Of a stretch of 64,000 nt of DNA, positions 49,466 through 60,000 are shown one piece after another. A program made the position numbers and the translations under genes. Positions within the stretch are counted from its first letter, which is position 1, and each line of letters opens with the position of its first letter. The notes below the pieces were generated by a model, which was not told the DNA's origin, ran no database searches, and worked only from the letters and a program-made list of their open reading frames with translations. Source of the stretch: Phoronis australis (Eukaryota > Phoronida > Phoronidae). The DNA lies in NCBI GenBank assembly GCA_002633005.1, contig NMRA01000449.1, forward strand, positions 188,001 to 252,000, in the 5' to 3' direction.

Positions 49466-50570
49466 AAATTTTGCTGCTGCGAAGTAGTAACAAAAATTTA
49501 GGAAATGGCACGTGCGCGTGACACGAGCGTACTGTTTTCAAAACGACAACATACTTTTCTTTATTACAAAAGGTCGAGAATGTCGCAAGAAAATGACGTT
49601 TGTTGCATTGTTTTTCACTTAAACGGTTTTAACGGGCAAGGTGAGTGTCTGTTCATTCCCAGATTTTGTATGCACATGCTGTCCGGTCTTTAGCTCTACA
49701 TGTTGATCCAGGTTTCACGGCGAGTTGACGAGCAGAACTACCCTGGCTGTGTGCAATTTCGGGGTCTATGGAAGAAAAACACACAGTGGTACCTAGCCAG
49801 CCAGCTAGCTGTATGAAGACTGTCGTCAAAATACAGCTAGGTACCACTGTGCGTATTTCTTCCGCAGACCCCGAAATTGCTCACAGCCAGGGTAGTTCTG
49901 CTCGTCACCTCGCCGTGAAACGTGTATCAACATGAAAAAGTTAAGGACAGAACGGGATGCATGCAAAATCTGGGAGTCAACCGACACTCACCTTGCTCGT
50001 TACAGCCATTTAAGTGAAAAACAATGCAATAAACGTCATTTTCTTGCGTAGCTCTCCACCTTTTCTAACAATGAAAAGTATGTCGTCGTTTTGAAAACAG
50101 TGCGCTCGTATCACGCGCGTGCGCCATTTCCTAGATTTTTGAGACATCTCTCAGGAGATGATGATAGCTTGGTAGCAGCAAAATTTCTTCTGAAATTCGC
50201 TTTTTCTGTATCAAAATTCTAAAAATTTTATAGTGAAGTGAAACCAGTTGCGATAATTTGTTGTAACGTGTACGCAACCTCGAGAAAGAACAACAGTTGA
50301 TTGAAGAATCGGCGAAAAAAGAAACTGGCCAATAGGTGACGCAATATTTCATGGCGCCAAAAGCCGTCGCTAAAGATCGCTCCATAACTTTAGCAGCAGA
50401 ATAACGGTATAACGCCATTTTTTCCAACACCGTTAAATAATTTAGTTTACTCAAGGAAGACTGTAGTTTTTAATGACACTAATTTTGTGTCAGATTTTAT
50501 CTTACCACTTTTTTACCCACATCGGTGCAAAGATGTATATTTAATATACAGCTTTGTACCAAGGCTAAGT

Positions 50571-50652
50571 GGTACCTAGCTGTATTTTGACGATAGTCTT
50601 CATACAGCTAGCTGGCTGGCTAGGTCGACGGCAGCCAATATCGGCTACATTT
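50571..50652. repeat. Copy of the foldback loop and a flanking GTCGACGGCAGCC repeat
   Basis: gtggtacctagctgtatttt through agctagctggctggctaggt is the inverse of the foldback loop at 49786-49847. It is followed by gtcgacggcagccaatatcg, a direct repeat of 45902-45930. Confidence 0.6.
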
Positions 50653-51029
50653 CATTGTTCGTCACTGCTTTTGATAACTACTTTACGTTATAGTCGGCTA
50701 GCTGGATCAAAAGCGGTCAACTGCTTGTTTCGTTTCCTAATCCAGGCTTTCGAGCAGCGGAACTCTGTTGCTCGACCTGTGATTTTCTTATGTTTCTGTA
50801 GGTTACAGTGACCTGTTATCACCTGCCATACCATTTGGGCTTGGGACTTGGTCAGACTCATAAGCTTGGTAGTAAGACCCAGCTCACCCTATCTGTTGTT
50901 TTTTTAAAGTCATTTCTGTGAGCACAAGATATTTTCCATCATTTTAACGACTATTCCTTTATTCCTAAAACGCAGGGGACGTAACGGACAGGTAATATGA
51001 GTTCTTGAAATTTAAGTTCTGAACCAAAT

Positions 51030-52521
51030 TTGTGCCTCCAACGTATTGAGGGATCCAGGCAACTGTGATACTGTTACATTTACCGAAATTCCATTGAAGA
51101 CACGACTTTGATCTGTTTTTACGTGTTTAATTTCAGTTCTTTCAAACTCTCTAAATCGAGATCTTGTCTTTACATCACAACAGTGCAATGAAAATCCAAA
51201 CGACATCAGTAGGTAACATAATTTATAAAGTGATATTTCGAGACACATATCTCATCTTCAGGCTACTATTTACAACTAGCTCACAGTGAAACACATCAGA
51301 AATGACGAATGTAATATAACACGTGAAGTTGGCATGAGCAACTATGACGATAAAAACATGCAGATATAAATATAACGTACACAATAAATCTGAAACTAAA
51401 TAAGGCGATCCAGATCCTCCCAAGGATATTATTGTTTCACAAAATGTAGAATATAAATAGGTAAATAAAACAACAAGAATGGATCAACTAAAATTTTCGG
51501 ATGTAATAACGTCCTTTGTCAACTGTTTCTGTTGACAAAGGACGTTCTTACATTCGAAAATTTCAGTTGATCCCTTCATTCTTTTATTTACCTATTGATA
51601 TAAATATGCATACGTTGCTGTGCAACATAATCTACAGATCACCTAAATAATGATAGTCTTTCAAGTTCCAGTTAGCTGCTCATTCAAACTGGGTTTTTCA
51701 AGCATTATTAGAAGCGACTCTAATGTTCGTAACCTGTGTACATCATTTTCAATGACTCGAATGACTGTCAACAATCTCCTGACGAGTTATCTTGCGACCA
51801 TGAACATTTTGAAAATGGTCTTTTATGCAGAACATGAAGACCTCTAATTTAGTGTTGAGAAATAATATTAGTCGTGAGAAGGTCCGCCCTGTTGTTAGAT
51901 GCAATGTTGTTTATGAGTTTACTTGTCCCACTGTCGAATGTTTTCGTCCTCATCAGAAACAAAATTACATTGGGCACACAGTCTGTTCCTTGTCGCGACG
52001 ACTTTCAATGCATTTACAAAATGGCTCCATAAAAGACCATTTTCAAAATGAGCAGCTAACTGGAACTCGGAGGACTCTATCATTATTTAGGTGATCTGTG
52101 CATTCATAGACTATAGTACGTTGTCTATAATCTATGGTGCATTATGATGCACAGCAACGCGTGTATATTTTTATAGCCTATGTGTGTTTTTATCGTCATA
52201 GTTGCGCATGCCAACTTCACGTGTTATTTTACATTCGTCATTTCTGATGTGCATTTCACTGTGAACTAGTTGTAAATAGTAGCCTGAAGATGAGATATGT
52301 GTCTCGAAATATCACTTTATAAATTATGTTACCTGCTGATGTCGTTTGGATTTTCATTGCACTGTTGTGATGTAAAGACAAGATCTCTATTTAGAGAGTT
52401 TGAAAGAACTGAAATTAAACTCCTAAAAACAGATCAAAATCGTGTCTTCAATGAAATATGTATACGGGAAAGATTACTGCCGAATTATAGTGATTTACCG
52501 AAATTATTTAGGTTTACTTAG
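51030..52521. mobile_element. Penelope-like element remnant with inverted terminal copies and GIY-YIG domain
   Basis: 51825-52094 (+) encodes VVYEFTCPTVEC, then NYIGHTVCSLSRRLSMHLQN, the GIY-YIG domain of Penelope-like elements. 52195-52456 is an inverted copy of 51078-51357. Its + strand encodes FREFERTEIKLLKTDQNRVF then NEICIRERLLPNY, resembling the N-terminal part of a Penelope-like polyprotein. The head of one unit following the tail of another, and the inverted repeats, fit the usual arrangement. The RT core is missing. Confidence 0.6.
51458..51597. mobile_element. Short foldback hairpin (~140 bp)
   Basis: Arms of about 63 bp: from aataggtaaataaaacaaca to gtcctttgtcaac, then the loop tgtttct, then gttgacaaaggacgtt out to ttatttacctatt. 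A few mismatches. A foldback MITE, or part of the Penelope-like repeat. Confidence 0.75.
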
Positions 52522-52976
52522 TGATACATTGCGGAACAATAGACTATGTGATTCCACAACAATGCTTTTAAGGCTTTATAGTTGTCCGGCTATCTGACAG
52601 GATAGCAATAGATTTATTTTGGATTCCTTTTCGAACCATTCTTCTGACACTTTAGTAATTGCAAAGGCCTCTGTTTCGAAAACAGCACTATGTTTTCCGA
52701 GATAACGGTATTTTTCAATCGGTGGTATATCAGTTGGGTAGGCTTATTCAATACGAAAACCCGCACCAACGAGTTCATTTATTTTTGAACCACCACCGTA
52801 TGCTTTAATGCACCATTTCTATTTAAAAAGATAAATTTTGATTTTCTTTCAAAATGCCTTGGGTTTTTACTGACCGATCATTTGATATGCACAACAATGG
52901 AAGTTCAATTCTAGCACTGTTTCACCTGTCAACATGTCTTTTTGTTTTCTCATCGTTTCCGTTACATTTGTTTTAG

Positions 52977-53168
52977 AGTTGACAAGCAAGGATTGGCGGA
53001 AGCTAACTTCTTCTATGATTCCTACTACTATCATGGCCCAAAGTTTAGCCACGGTTACTGGTCGAATCCATATTTTGCATGTAACGGCTATGTGAATGAC
53101 TGGGTGATTACTTTTGCCGCTCCTTTCTTTAGGATGGATCCGCTGAGTTACGGCACTGTGAAATTTAT
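52977..53168 (+). CDS. Gene B exon 7: late strands of Cache-like module 2
   Basis: Acceptor ttgttttag, donor gtaagt. 192 bp as in gene A. Encodes HGYWSNPYFACNGYVND then WVITFAAPFF. Confidence 0.88.
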
Positions 53169-53999
53169 GTAAGTTGCCTCAAAATCAATAGGTCCCTCGC
53201 GCATTATACAGTTATAGAACTGCTTTGTCCCGGAGATAAAAAAGGCGCATTGTTTTTGGAATGTCAGGCACATTTTCACAGGTCTTGTCGGAAACCGTCG
53301 AGGTATACGGGCGTGGAAATATTCCGATTTCATCCGTTTAAAAGTACCGGAAACGAAAAGGTATCTTCAAGAAAAAGGATTCTGTTCTGTTCAAAAATAC
53401 CCAGGCCAACGAACTCGCTTTATGCGCTTGCTCCGAATTTTTCGTTGTCTGATTGATGTCAGGTAGGCAGCGAAGTTGGCATCAGACATCCAAAGATATT
53501 TCAAGTTTATCCACCTTTCTTCCGTCGGCTCACCACACCTATAATACTTCGGAAGGAAAAATAGAGTAATTTACCCGAAAAAAACTTGTAAACAATGCCA
53601 CAACATCAATGAACATGTGCGCGTGACGGACATTTCGACCTAGTGGATAAATATGGCGAGATTCTACTGTCGCTGCGTAATCCAGGACACAGCAATTATC
53701 AATTTCATGGCCCGTAATGCTGGTTGTTTTCAGATTCCACTCGAACATCGAGTAGCCCGAATTAAAAACTTGTAACCTATGCTGGCAAAAAATAATGTAA
53801 AATGTAACAATTAAATAGACAGATTAACAATAAAATTTCAGTTCTGTTTGACTTGGTGTTATTACATAAGTAGTTTCGGAAACGCATGTAAGTTTCACCC
53901 CTCTTTCGGAACTGAGTTAACTTCGCAATGAGATTCATTGATGTACGCATTTGGGGTCAATTTCACATCATTCATTTATGCAATTTATCTTCTTTCCAG
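53169..53999 (+). other. Gene B intron 7, no feature seen
   Basis: No repeat, exon or element recognised. Confidence 0.5.
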
Positions 54000-54117
54000 T
54001 GGCGTCGTTACAGTTGATATCAAGCTAAGTTTCCTTGACATTAGTCAGTGTTCGCAGCCATTCTGGGTTGCTAATGCCTTCAAGAACACTGCTTACTGCG
54101 ACCACGAGACAACTCAC
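54000..54117 (+). CDS. Gene B exon 8: last Cache strand and EGF-like cysteines 811 and 827
   Basis: Acceptor ctttccag, donor gtaagg. 118 bp. Encodes GVVTVDIKLSFLDISQC and, later, TAYCDHETTH. Confidence 0.9.
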
Positions 54118-54473
54118 GTAAGGATTTCCTGCCAAGTACATCTTTCTCATGTCGTCCAATTAGTAAACAGACCGGACGTTTGATCCGCGACGTGAAAATA
54201 TTCTTGTGTGAAACTTGTCAGATCTCTTTAGTCTTGAGTGGGCTACCTTCCTATAATGTGACACGTCCATTGATGCGTGTTCTGCTGGGCAAAACCCAGT
54301 GAGACCTGTTGTGTGCCCCCTAATTACACGTAAGAAGGTAGATTTGAAGCCTTTGGGAAAGCTCGTTTGTAAGCATCCGATCTGCCTTCTGATCAGGTGT
54401 TCCATGTGCCTCTTTGTGAATACCCCGCATCTAATGAATCGGTGATACATGCAGTGCTGCTTTTAGTTTGCTG

Positions 54474-54615
54474 GTAAATAATTATTTTACACCATCAATA
54501 ATTAATTTAGGTCAATGAAATTAAATTTACGCTGTAAATAATTAACTTAAGCCGTTGAAAGTTAATTCACGCCATTAATAAATATTTTTCACCGTTAGTA
54601 ATAACTGATTTACAC
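54474..54615. repeat. A/T-rich degenerate tandem repeat, ~29-bp period
   Basis: Repeated units of the kind acaccatcaataattaattt, acgctgtaaataattaactt, acgccattaataaatatttt. About five copies. Confidence 0.6.
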
Positions 54616-54868
54616 ACGTAATTTACGTGCTTAAGGTTCACCCATTTGACCAACAAAATGTCGCGGACGTTTCTCGTTTGTCTGGCTGAGTGGTTGAAAG
54701 GGCTGAGAAGTTCAAAAGACACTATTGTATCACCCCTGGCTCGCTGACTGTCAGTCATAGACACTACCAGCAATCATATACTTCATTTCGTAATTCTTGT
54801 TTTATCATCGTTTTTATGTTTTGTGCTGGTCTCGTCACTTTTGCTATTCTCTTGTTGTTATTAGTAAT

Positions 54869-55108
54869 CAGAGGCGGATCTACAGGGGGTTCCGGGGGTT
54901 CAAACCCCCCCCCCTCGGGACAGGATCAAAAATAAAGATTGAAAAAAAATTCGCCAAAAAAAAAACACAATCAGCGACTACAAACCACAAAAAATCTCAC
55001 ACAGTACGGGGAAACCCCCTCCCGACCTTCCTTGCGCTCGGCACTACGGGCCTCGGATTCGCTCGAATCCGAAACCCCCTCCTTACTGAAAACGTAGATC
55101 TGCCACTG
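54869..55108. mobile_element. 240-bp MITE (hAT-like TIR)
   Basis: The left TIR cagaggcggatctac is inverted at the right as gtagatctgccactg. The flanks attagtaat and attagaat may be a worn 8-bp target duplication. The interior has C-runs and A-runs but no ORF. It lies only 32 bp upstream of exon 9, close to the branch-point region. Confidence 0.65.
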
Positions 55109-55140
55109 ATTAGAATAGTAATAACATTTTTCTGCTTCAG

Positions 55141-55295
55141 TGTGTCCCAGTCGAAGGAAAGCGATTTACGAAAGGGGCGTATAGATGTCTCTGTAAACAG
55201 GGCTACGAGTATCCATTCATTGAGAACGCGTGGTTCTTCGACGGGGCGGCAATGGAATCAGAACATCGCAAAAAACAAAAAGGGATATTCAACAG
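55141..55295 (+). CDS. Gene B exon 9: EGF-like cysteines 834, 849 and 851
   Basis: Acceptor tgcttcag, donor gtatat (weak, phase 2). 155 bp. Encodes CVPVEGKRFTKGAYRCLC then KQGYEYPFIENAWFFDG. Confidence 0.9.
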
Positions 55296-56024
55296 GTATA
55301 TTCGAGTTGCTTTTTAGTAGATAGACCCATTTATGAAATGATTTTTTCTAATCGCAAGGCTTGAGAAATTCGTATAATTTTGGTCAGAAGTGTAAGTTAC
55401 ATGGTTGACGTGTGAACTACGCGCAGAACCGGATCAATGTTTCTCAAAACTCAAAGCTATAAGAAGTTCAGAAGCCCAGGTAATTTGAGCTGCCACCGCG
55501 ATCACCACAATTTCCGAGGGGTCCCCAAGGCTACGGTGGGACTAGGCCCTTAATTTGCGCTGGTCCATTAGGCTATAGCTTATGCATAATCCGACACTGA
55601 CCACTTATAAACAGTTTATTCCTATGGTAAGTCACTGTAAGTCTACTTGTCTGTAAGAGACGGGTGCTGCCCATGAACATCAGTTCTCTGTCAAGGTCTT
55701 TGGGTGAACGCTTTAGCCCGTTCACATACTGGATATAACTCTAGCGTTTTCTGTAGAACTTTCGTTCAATAGCAAAACACGCAAGTCACATGAAAGGTTG
55801 TAAGTGTCAATTTTGCTGGCGTTTTGCTGGAGGTCTGAGTTGTCCCAAACATTGGCGTTTTCACTAGCACTTTCGTGCATTTCAGCCTCGGTAGCTAGAT
55901 TTAGCTAACATGCTGTTCATCTAAGTCTCGCGTGACATTCTTTATAACTATTAAGATTTCAACATACAATGTTTTCATCTTCTTGCATCTAAAAACGCTG
56001 TCTTATGGTATAACGTCATTGCAG

Positions 56025-56157
56025 GTACGATCACATGAAGTGTCGCATTGGACGCTCTTCATCTCTTCGGGCGAGTACGTTGCTGTATCTAATGACTCTG
56101 ATTTTGCTGGCGGCGAATTACACAGGAAATAATTATGACTCGTCAGCGAGCGCATAA
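56025..56157 (+). CDS. Gene B exon 10: last cysteine and hydrophobic C-terminus
   Basis: The acceptor cattgcag completes Arg, then YDHMKC, then IGRSSSLRAS, LLYLMTLILLAA and the polar NYTGNNYDSSASA, TAA. The hydrophobic block is followed by 13 polar residues, so a single-pass anchor with a short tail or an atypical GPI signal are both possible. It differs from gene A, whose hydrophobic stretch lies near the very end. Confidence 0.82.
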
Positions 56158-56528
56158 ATCGTTTGCATTGTGGATGTGTGGTGGTTTAATATTCGGGACC
56201 TTATGTAAAAACAAAAAAACAACAAATGGACATCGTTATAATCGGATTATTGTCTGGATTGGTTGATATATGACTGCCCACTGAGACGGTCAGCGCGTCA
56301 AACACAGACACAAGCACGCAGCTTAGCTCCAAACACGTGAGTTGTGTCTTCTTTTGCTAATTTCTATTGATCCCCTAGATATTTTGTTTCATTGTTAAGA
56401 GTGGCGTAGTATAGTGTTATTAAAAATGTAAGGTTGAAAGTAACGAACCCAACTCGTTATCGTCATAAGTACCGTAACATCCTATATACGATCTGCCAAT
56501 TAGCCATGCCTTCAATGGTACTGTCATA

Positions 56529-56534
56529 AATAAA
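56529..56534 (+). promoter_or_regulatory. Candidate polyadenylation signal of gene B
   Basis: AATAAA about 370 bp after the stop codon, in A/T-rich sequence. No transcript evidence. Confidence 0.4.
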
Positions 56535-56969
56535 ATACATATTGTATATGACAATTCCATGAATGTTCTGCATGCATACTGAACTTAAACAGCATCAAAG
56601 TTTTGAAGTTCAAAATCCTAGCCAAGGCCAACTGGCGTCAGCATGATGACGCTCCACGGGCTGACCCCACCCTTGGTTATGACTGAAAGGCCCAGTTACA
56701 GGTCTCAGGAGAAAACGTAGCGAACATGGCCGTCTGGCCGAAATAAGGTATTTCCTGAGAAAATTTAAAAGTGTAAAGCTCTTGAATCTACACTAACAAG
56801 ACCACGGTTTTATATTCAAATACGCGGCTAAGGCAAATGTCTGGGATTTTACGGTATCTTTTTACAGTAATACGCTGTAGTTAGTCGTGTTCAGTGTGTA
56901 CATAAATCAAGATAAGCTCACAAGAAGAACACAACGCAGTGAAACTATATGAAAGCAATGAGAAAATGG

Positions 56970-57022
56970 CGTCGGTATTCCTTTTGGTATTCCTCTTAGT
57001 ATTCCTCTTGGTATTCCTCGAA
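56970..57022. repeat. 12-bp tandem repeat
   Basis: About four units of ggtattcctctt with small changes. Confidence 0.8.
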
Positions 57023-60000
57023 TGTAAAAAGGAAAACACCTTCCAGTAACCACTTCTATGTTTTATGTTCAGCAGCTCAATGTGCTTAATTTGTTCTGTT
57101 TGCTGGTCACGTGGTAAGTGAGAGAACAATGTCCAGTTGTTTACCAAATGTGTCAATTATAACTTTTCCTTGGAGTGCTTCGCAAATTGATCACTGAAGG
57201 CGAGACTATACGTGTTTTGAATGATTTGTAATTGATGTCACTTCAGATGTCTATAAGGTTATGTAGAATCTCGCCAACAAATAGTCTATTAGCTAAATAT
57301 TCACTAGTAGCATATATTTTCTGAAAGTAGAAAGTATGTAGAATTTGATTTTTAGTATATTATATTTCAGAAAGCAAACAGCCTGTAGAATTCAATTTTT
57401 TAATACTTACCTATCTCACTAATCAGATCTGTGACCCTGCATTTTAGTAAAAAAACAAAATAGAAAGTTACATTCATAGCAAAACAACGATATCAATCAC
57501 GTGACTATTTTTTGTTTTATATGAAATCTCGAATATGCTATTACAGCTTTCTAGGCCACCATTTTGTTTTCGTTTTGTAGAACATTTGAGTTTTCTCATG
57601 AAGATCATAAAAGGTTTATTTTCGAGAGCCTCTGACGCAGAAGTGGAACGTTCTAAAAACAATTCATACTAACGTTTTGGAGAACAGAGCATAAAACATG
57701 TTATCTAAAATTTTTAAATAATTACGATCAACAAATATGATGTTCCAAAATAAGCTAAATTTGGAAATTTCTTAGGGTCCTCCGGGAAGTTTTGAAAAAC
57801 GTGGGTATGGGTGAATATATACCCACACGATCTCAAATCTATGGACCAACTTGGATGACCTATGGGCCACGTTAGTTTCTCTTATCCTTCTTTATACCAA
57901 TTTTAATGAACCCGTTGGCCCAAGCTAAGCAATGACAGTGCATCAATGAAATTCTTTTTCCGCCAAACTTTTACGCCAATGACGTGGGGCGCGCCTAAAA
58001 TTTCTTTGATCCTACATAACCTTAAAATCAGCCACGTGTTTGAACGTTCAAATGTAATGCAGCAGGATATAACTTCACATATTTTTGCTCTGGAATTGGG
58101 AAACATAGAAATGTTATACTTTGATAGCACAATTTTACGTTTTTGGTAGTGTTTCTTGTTAGTTGGACGATTTTGATAATTGCAATTTTTATTTGGAATA
58201 CTTTTTAAAATTATTTTACAGTCATGGTAGCTTAACAGTGATGACACACTTGTAATCGTTGTCAGTTATTTGTATCAGGACAGTTGTCAGTTCATTATCT
58301 TGAGTGTTTTTTATTCTCGTCTTATTGGCAGTGTTAAAATGATTCACAGCCATGGGAGTCAGACCGCTACTTTTGGTGGCCGAGTTGGTTAGGACAAAAC
58401 GATCTTTTATTCCCCCATTTTTGAGACCTTGGATATTTCTGTGTGTCATTTGAATAACCCACTACACAGCAGCGGTAATTTGCATCGCAAAGAACTTACA
58501 AAAAAGCGCTGGAAAATTCCGCTTCACAGATTAAACTCCATCCAAGTGACCTACAGGTGGCACTAAACGCTGTTTCCACCTCCTCCATGTACTGCTCTGT
58601 TACCATCTCACCACAAGGTGCTTTTCATTACGTCGCCGTTGTGTCGAAAATTGGCTATTTAGACAAAATGAAAAATATTCGAAAGTCTTCTAAGATTGCA
58701 ATTGCCGATCATTCCACTGATATGTAGCAACGCCAGACTTACTTTCATAACAGAACCCAATAGAAAAACATCTCATGTCGTTTTATGAAATGTGACACGT
58801 TTAGACAAGTACGTCATTGTTTGTTCGCATATTTTTAATCGGTGTTTTGAATAGCTTTTCTATTGTGACATATCGTATTTTAAATTAAGAATTGTACTTG
58901 TTAGTTCCAGTTTCAAGTTCTAGTTGAACTGTTCCTCCTCCTTTGTATCTTTTCCGCTTCTCGATCTATTTATATGTTTTTGCTATAGCTTGTTTTGTTT
59001 ACCATCTCGTTCATATTTGTATTCCCGTTTTAAAAATTATTTGTCCTTCGTGTCCCCATTACTACAGAAGACTGTGTATAATCTTAGAATGTTACCGAAC
59101 ACTGGCGTGGGCGGCAAAGCACACTCACATCGGGCCGGGATCTCCCTGTTTACTAAAGCATCAAACGTACCCTGCGGTCGGTACACTTCATTTATATGTC
59201 AGGGCCATCGTGTTTGACCTCTTTTGGGCACTTCTATCTGCGCCAGTGTTTTCAAGCGATGCGACTCGAACAGTGACTTTTTGTAGCAACACTAAGGCAA
59301 CTCGGGTTGAGCGTGAGCTGTTACAAGGGATATCTAATTAGGCCTATTGTGTTTTTCAATTTATTGCCACCTAGCCAATGATTTTGGAAAGTTTAATAAT
59401 ATTTGTTTTTGAAAAATATCTTGTGTTGTATTTTTCTGGGTCGGCCAAAATTGGACAATAAATGCTACGCAATTCACAGTAAATGGCAGTCTATGGCGAT
59501 GCCTCAAAACTGAGCTTCACCCTACCTCACGGATTGCACGAGCCTTTTCTTTATCATGAACACACTTCTTAGTCCATGGGTTGCGATTCTTTCCGAAATC
59601 AGTGTAAAGAAAAATTCCCCATGATTGGTGAGACACGTAACCATGGTGCAGGCCTCAGCCAACATCACGTGTGATCAACAAAACGCCACTTCCACGGAGT
59701 CGTGATCCCGACGGGGGTACTCGCACAGAGGAGAGGCGTAGTGCCATTCAGAACTGACCGTCACCACTGCCAGGCTCTCTACAAAAAGACCAGTGCCTTT
59801 CCGACGAAATGCCTCACAAAATAATCTAATTCCCTTGAAAATGGACAGTTTGGGAGTTCGAAACTTAAAGGGCGATTCCTCAGTTTTCCCGCATTACAAA
59901 AATCAACACTCGGGGAAGTATTTTTCAGGCGAGTTGCTAAAGATGCACTATCGGACGTGTTGAAACTTTTCCGAACAGGTGTGCCCCCTTACCTGTAAAT

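Larger units (their letters stand above)
45940..50565. mobile_element. Foldback (long palindromic) element, interrupted by a nested transposon
   Basis: The left end is agccttggtacaaagctgta and the right end tacagctttgtaccaaggct. The left arm (45940-46320, resuming at 49463 and ending ~49800) is a near-complete inverted copy of the right arm (about 49840-50565). Examples: ccaacaccgttaaataattt and its inverse, and tttcatggcgcc on both sides. Each end also carries its own small palindrome (caaagctgtata...tatacagctttg at 45952-45980). Without the insert it would be about 1.5 kb with a ~40-bp loop. No ORF with a recognisable domain. Confidence 0.7.
29916..56157 (+). other. Gene B: double Cache/EGF-like anchored protein (928 aa), paralogue of gene A
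   Basis: Ten coding exons: 29916-30856, 31184-31310, 32997-33162, 38001-38167, 43380-43760, 45456-45862, 52977-53168, 54000-54117, 55141-55295, 56025-56157; 2787 bp including the stop. Residues 1-21 are a signal peptide. Module 1 is ~25-411, with EGF-like cysteines 333, 351, 357, 372, 374 and 407. The linker (412-537) ends in RPKR/S. Module 2 is 538-891, with cysteines 811, 827, 834, 849, 851 and 891. Residues 904-915 are hydrophobic and 916-928 a polar tail. The domain order duplicates the GPR158/GPR179 ectodomain and stops before any 7TM domain. Inferred: an extracellular ligand-binding protein, perhaps cut in two by a proprotein convertase. Seven exon lengths after the first are equal or close to those of gene A, and all phases match. 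A candidate polyadenylation signal AATAAA is at 56529. Confidence 0.82.

Noticed and set aside
29916-56157. Annotating gene B as a complete GPR158-like G-protein coupled receptor
   Set aside because: The stop at 56155 follows one short hydrophobic block, and no 7TM-like ORFs lie downstream in the window.
58943-59341. 132-codon ORF with a hydrophobic start
   Set aside because: Composition-driven, overlaps an ORF in another frame, no homology I recognise.
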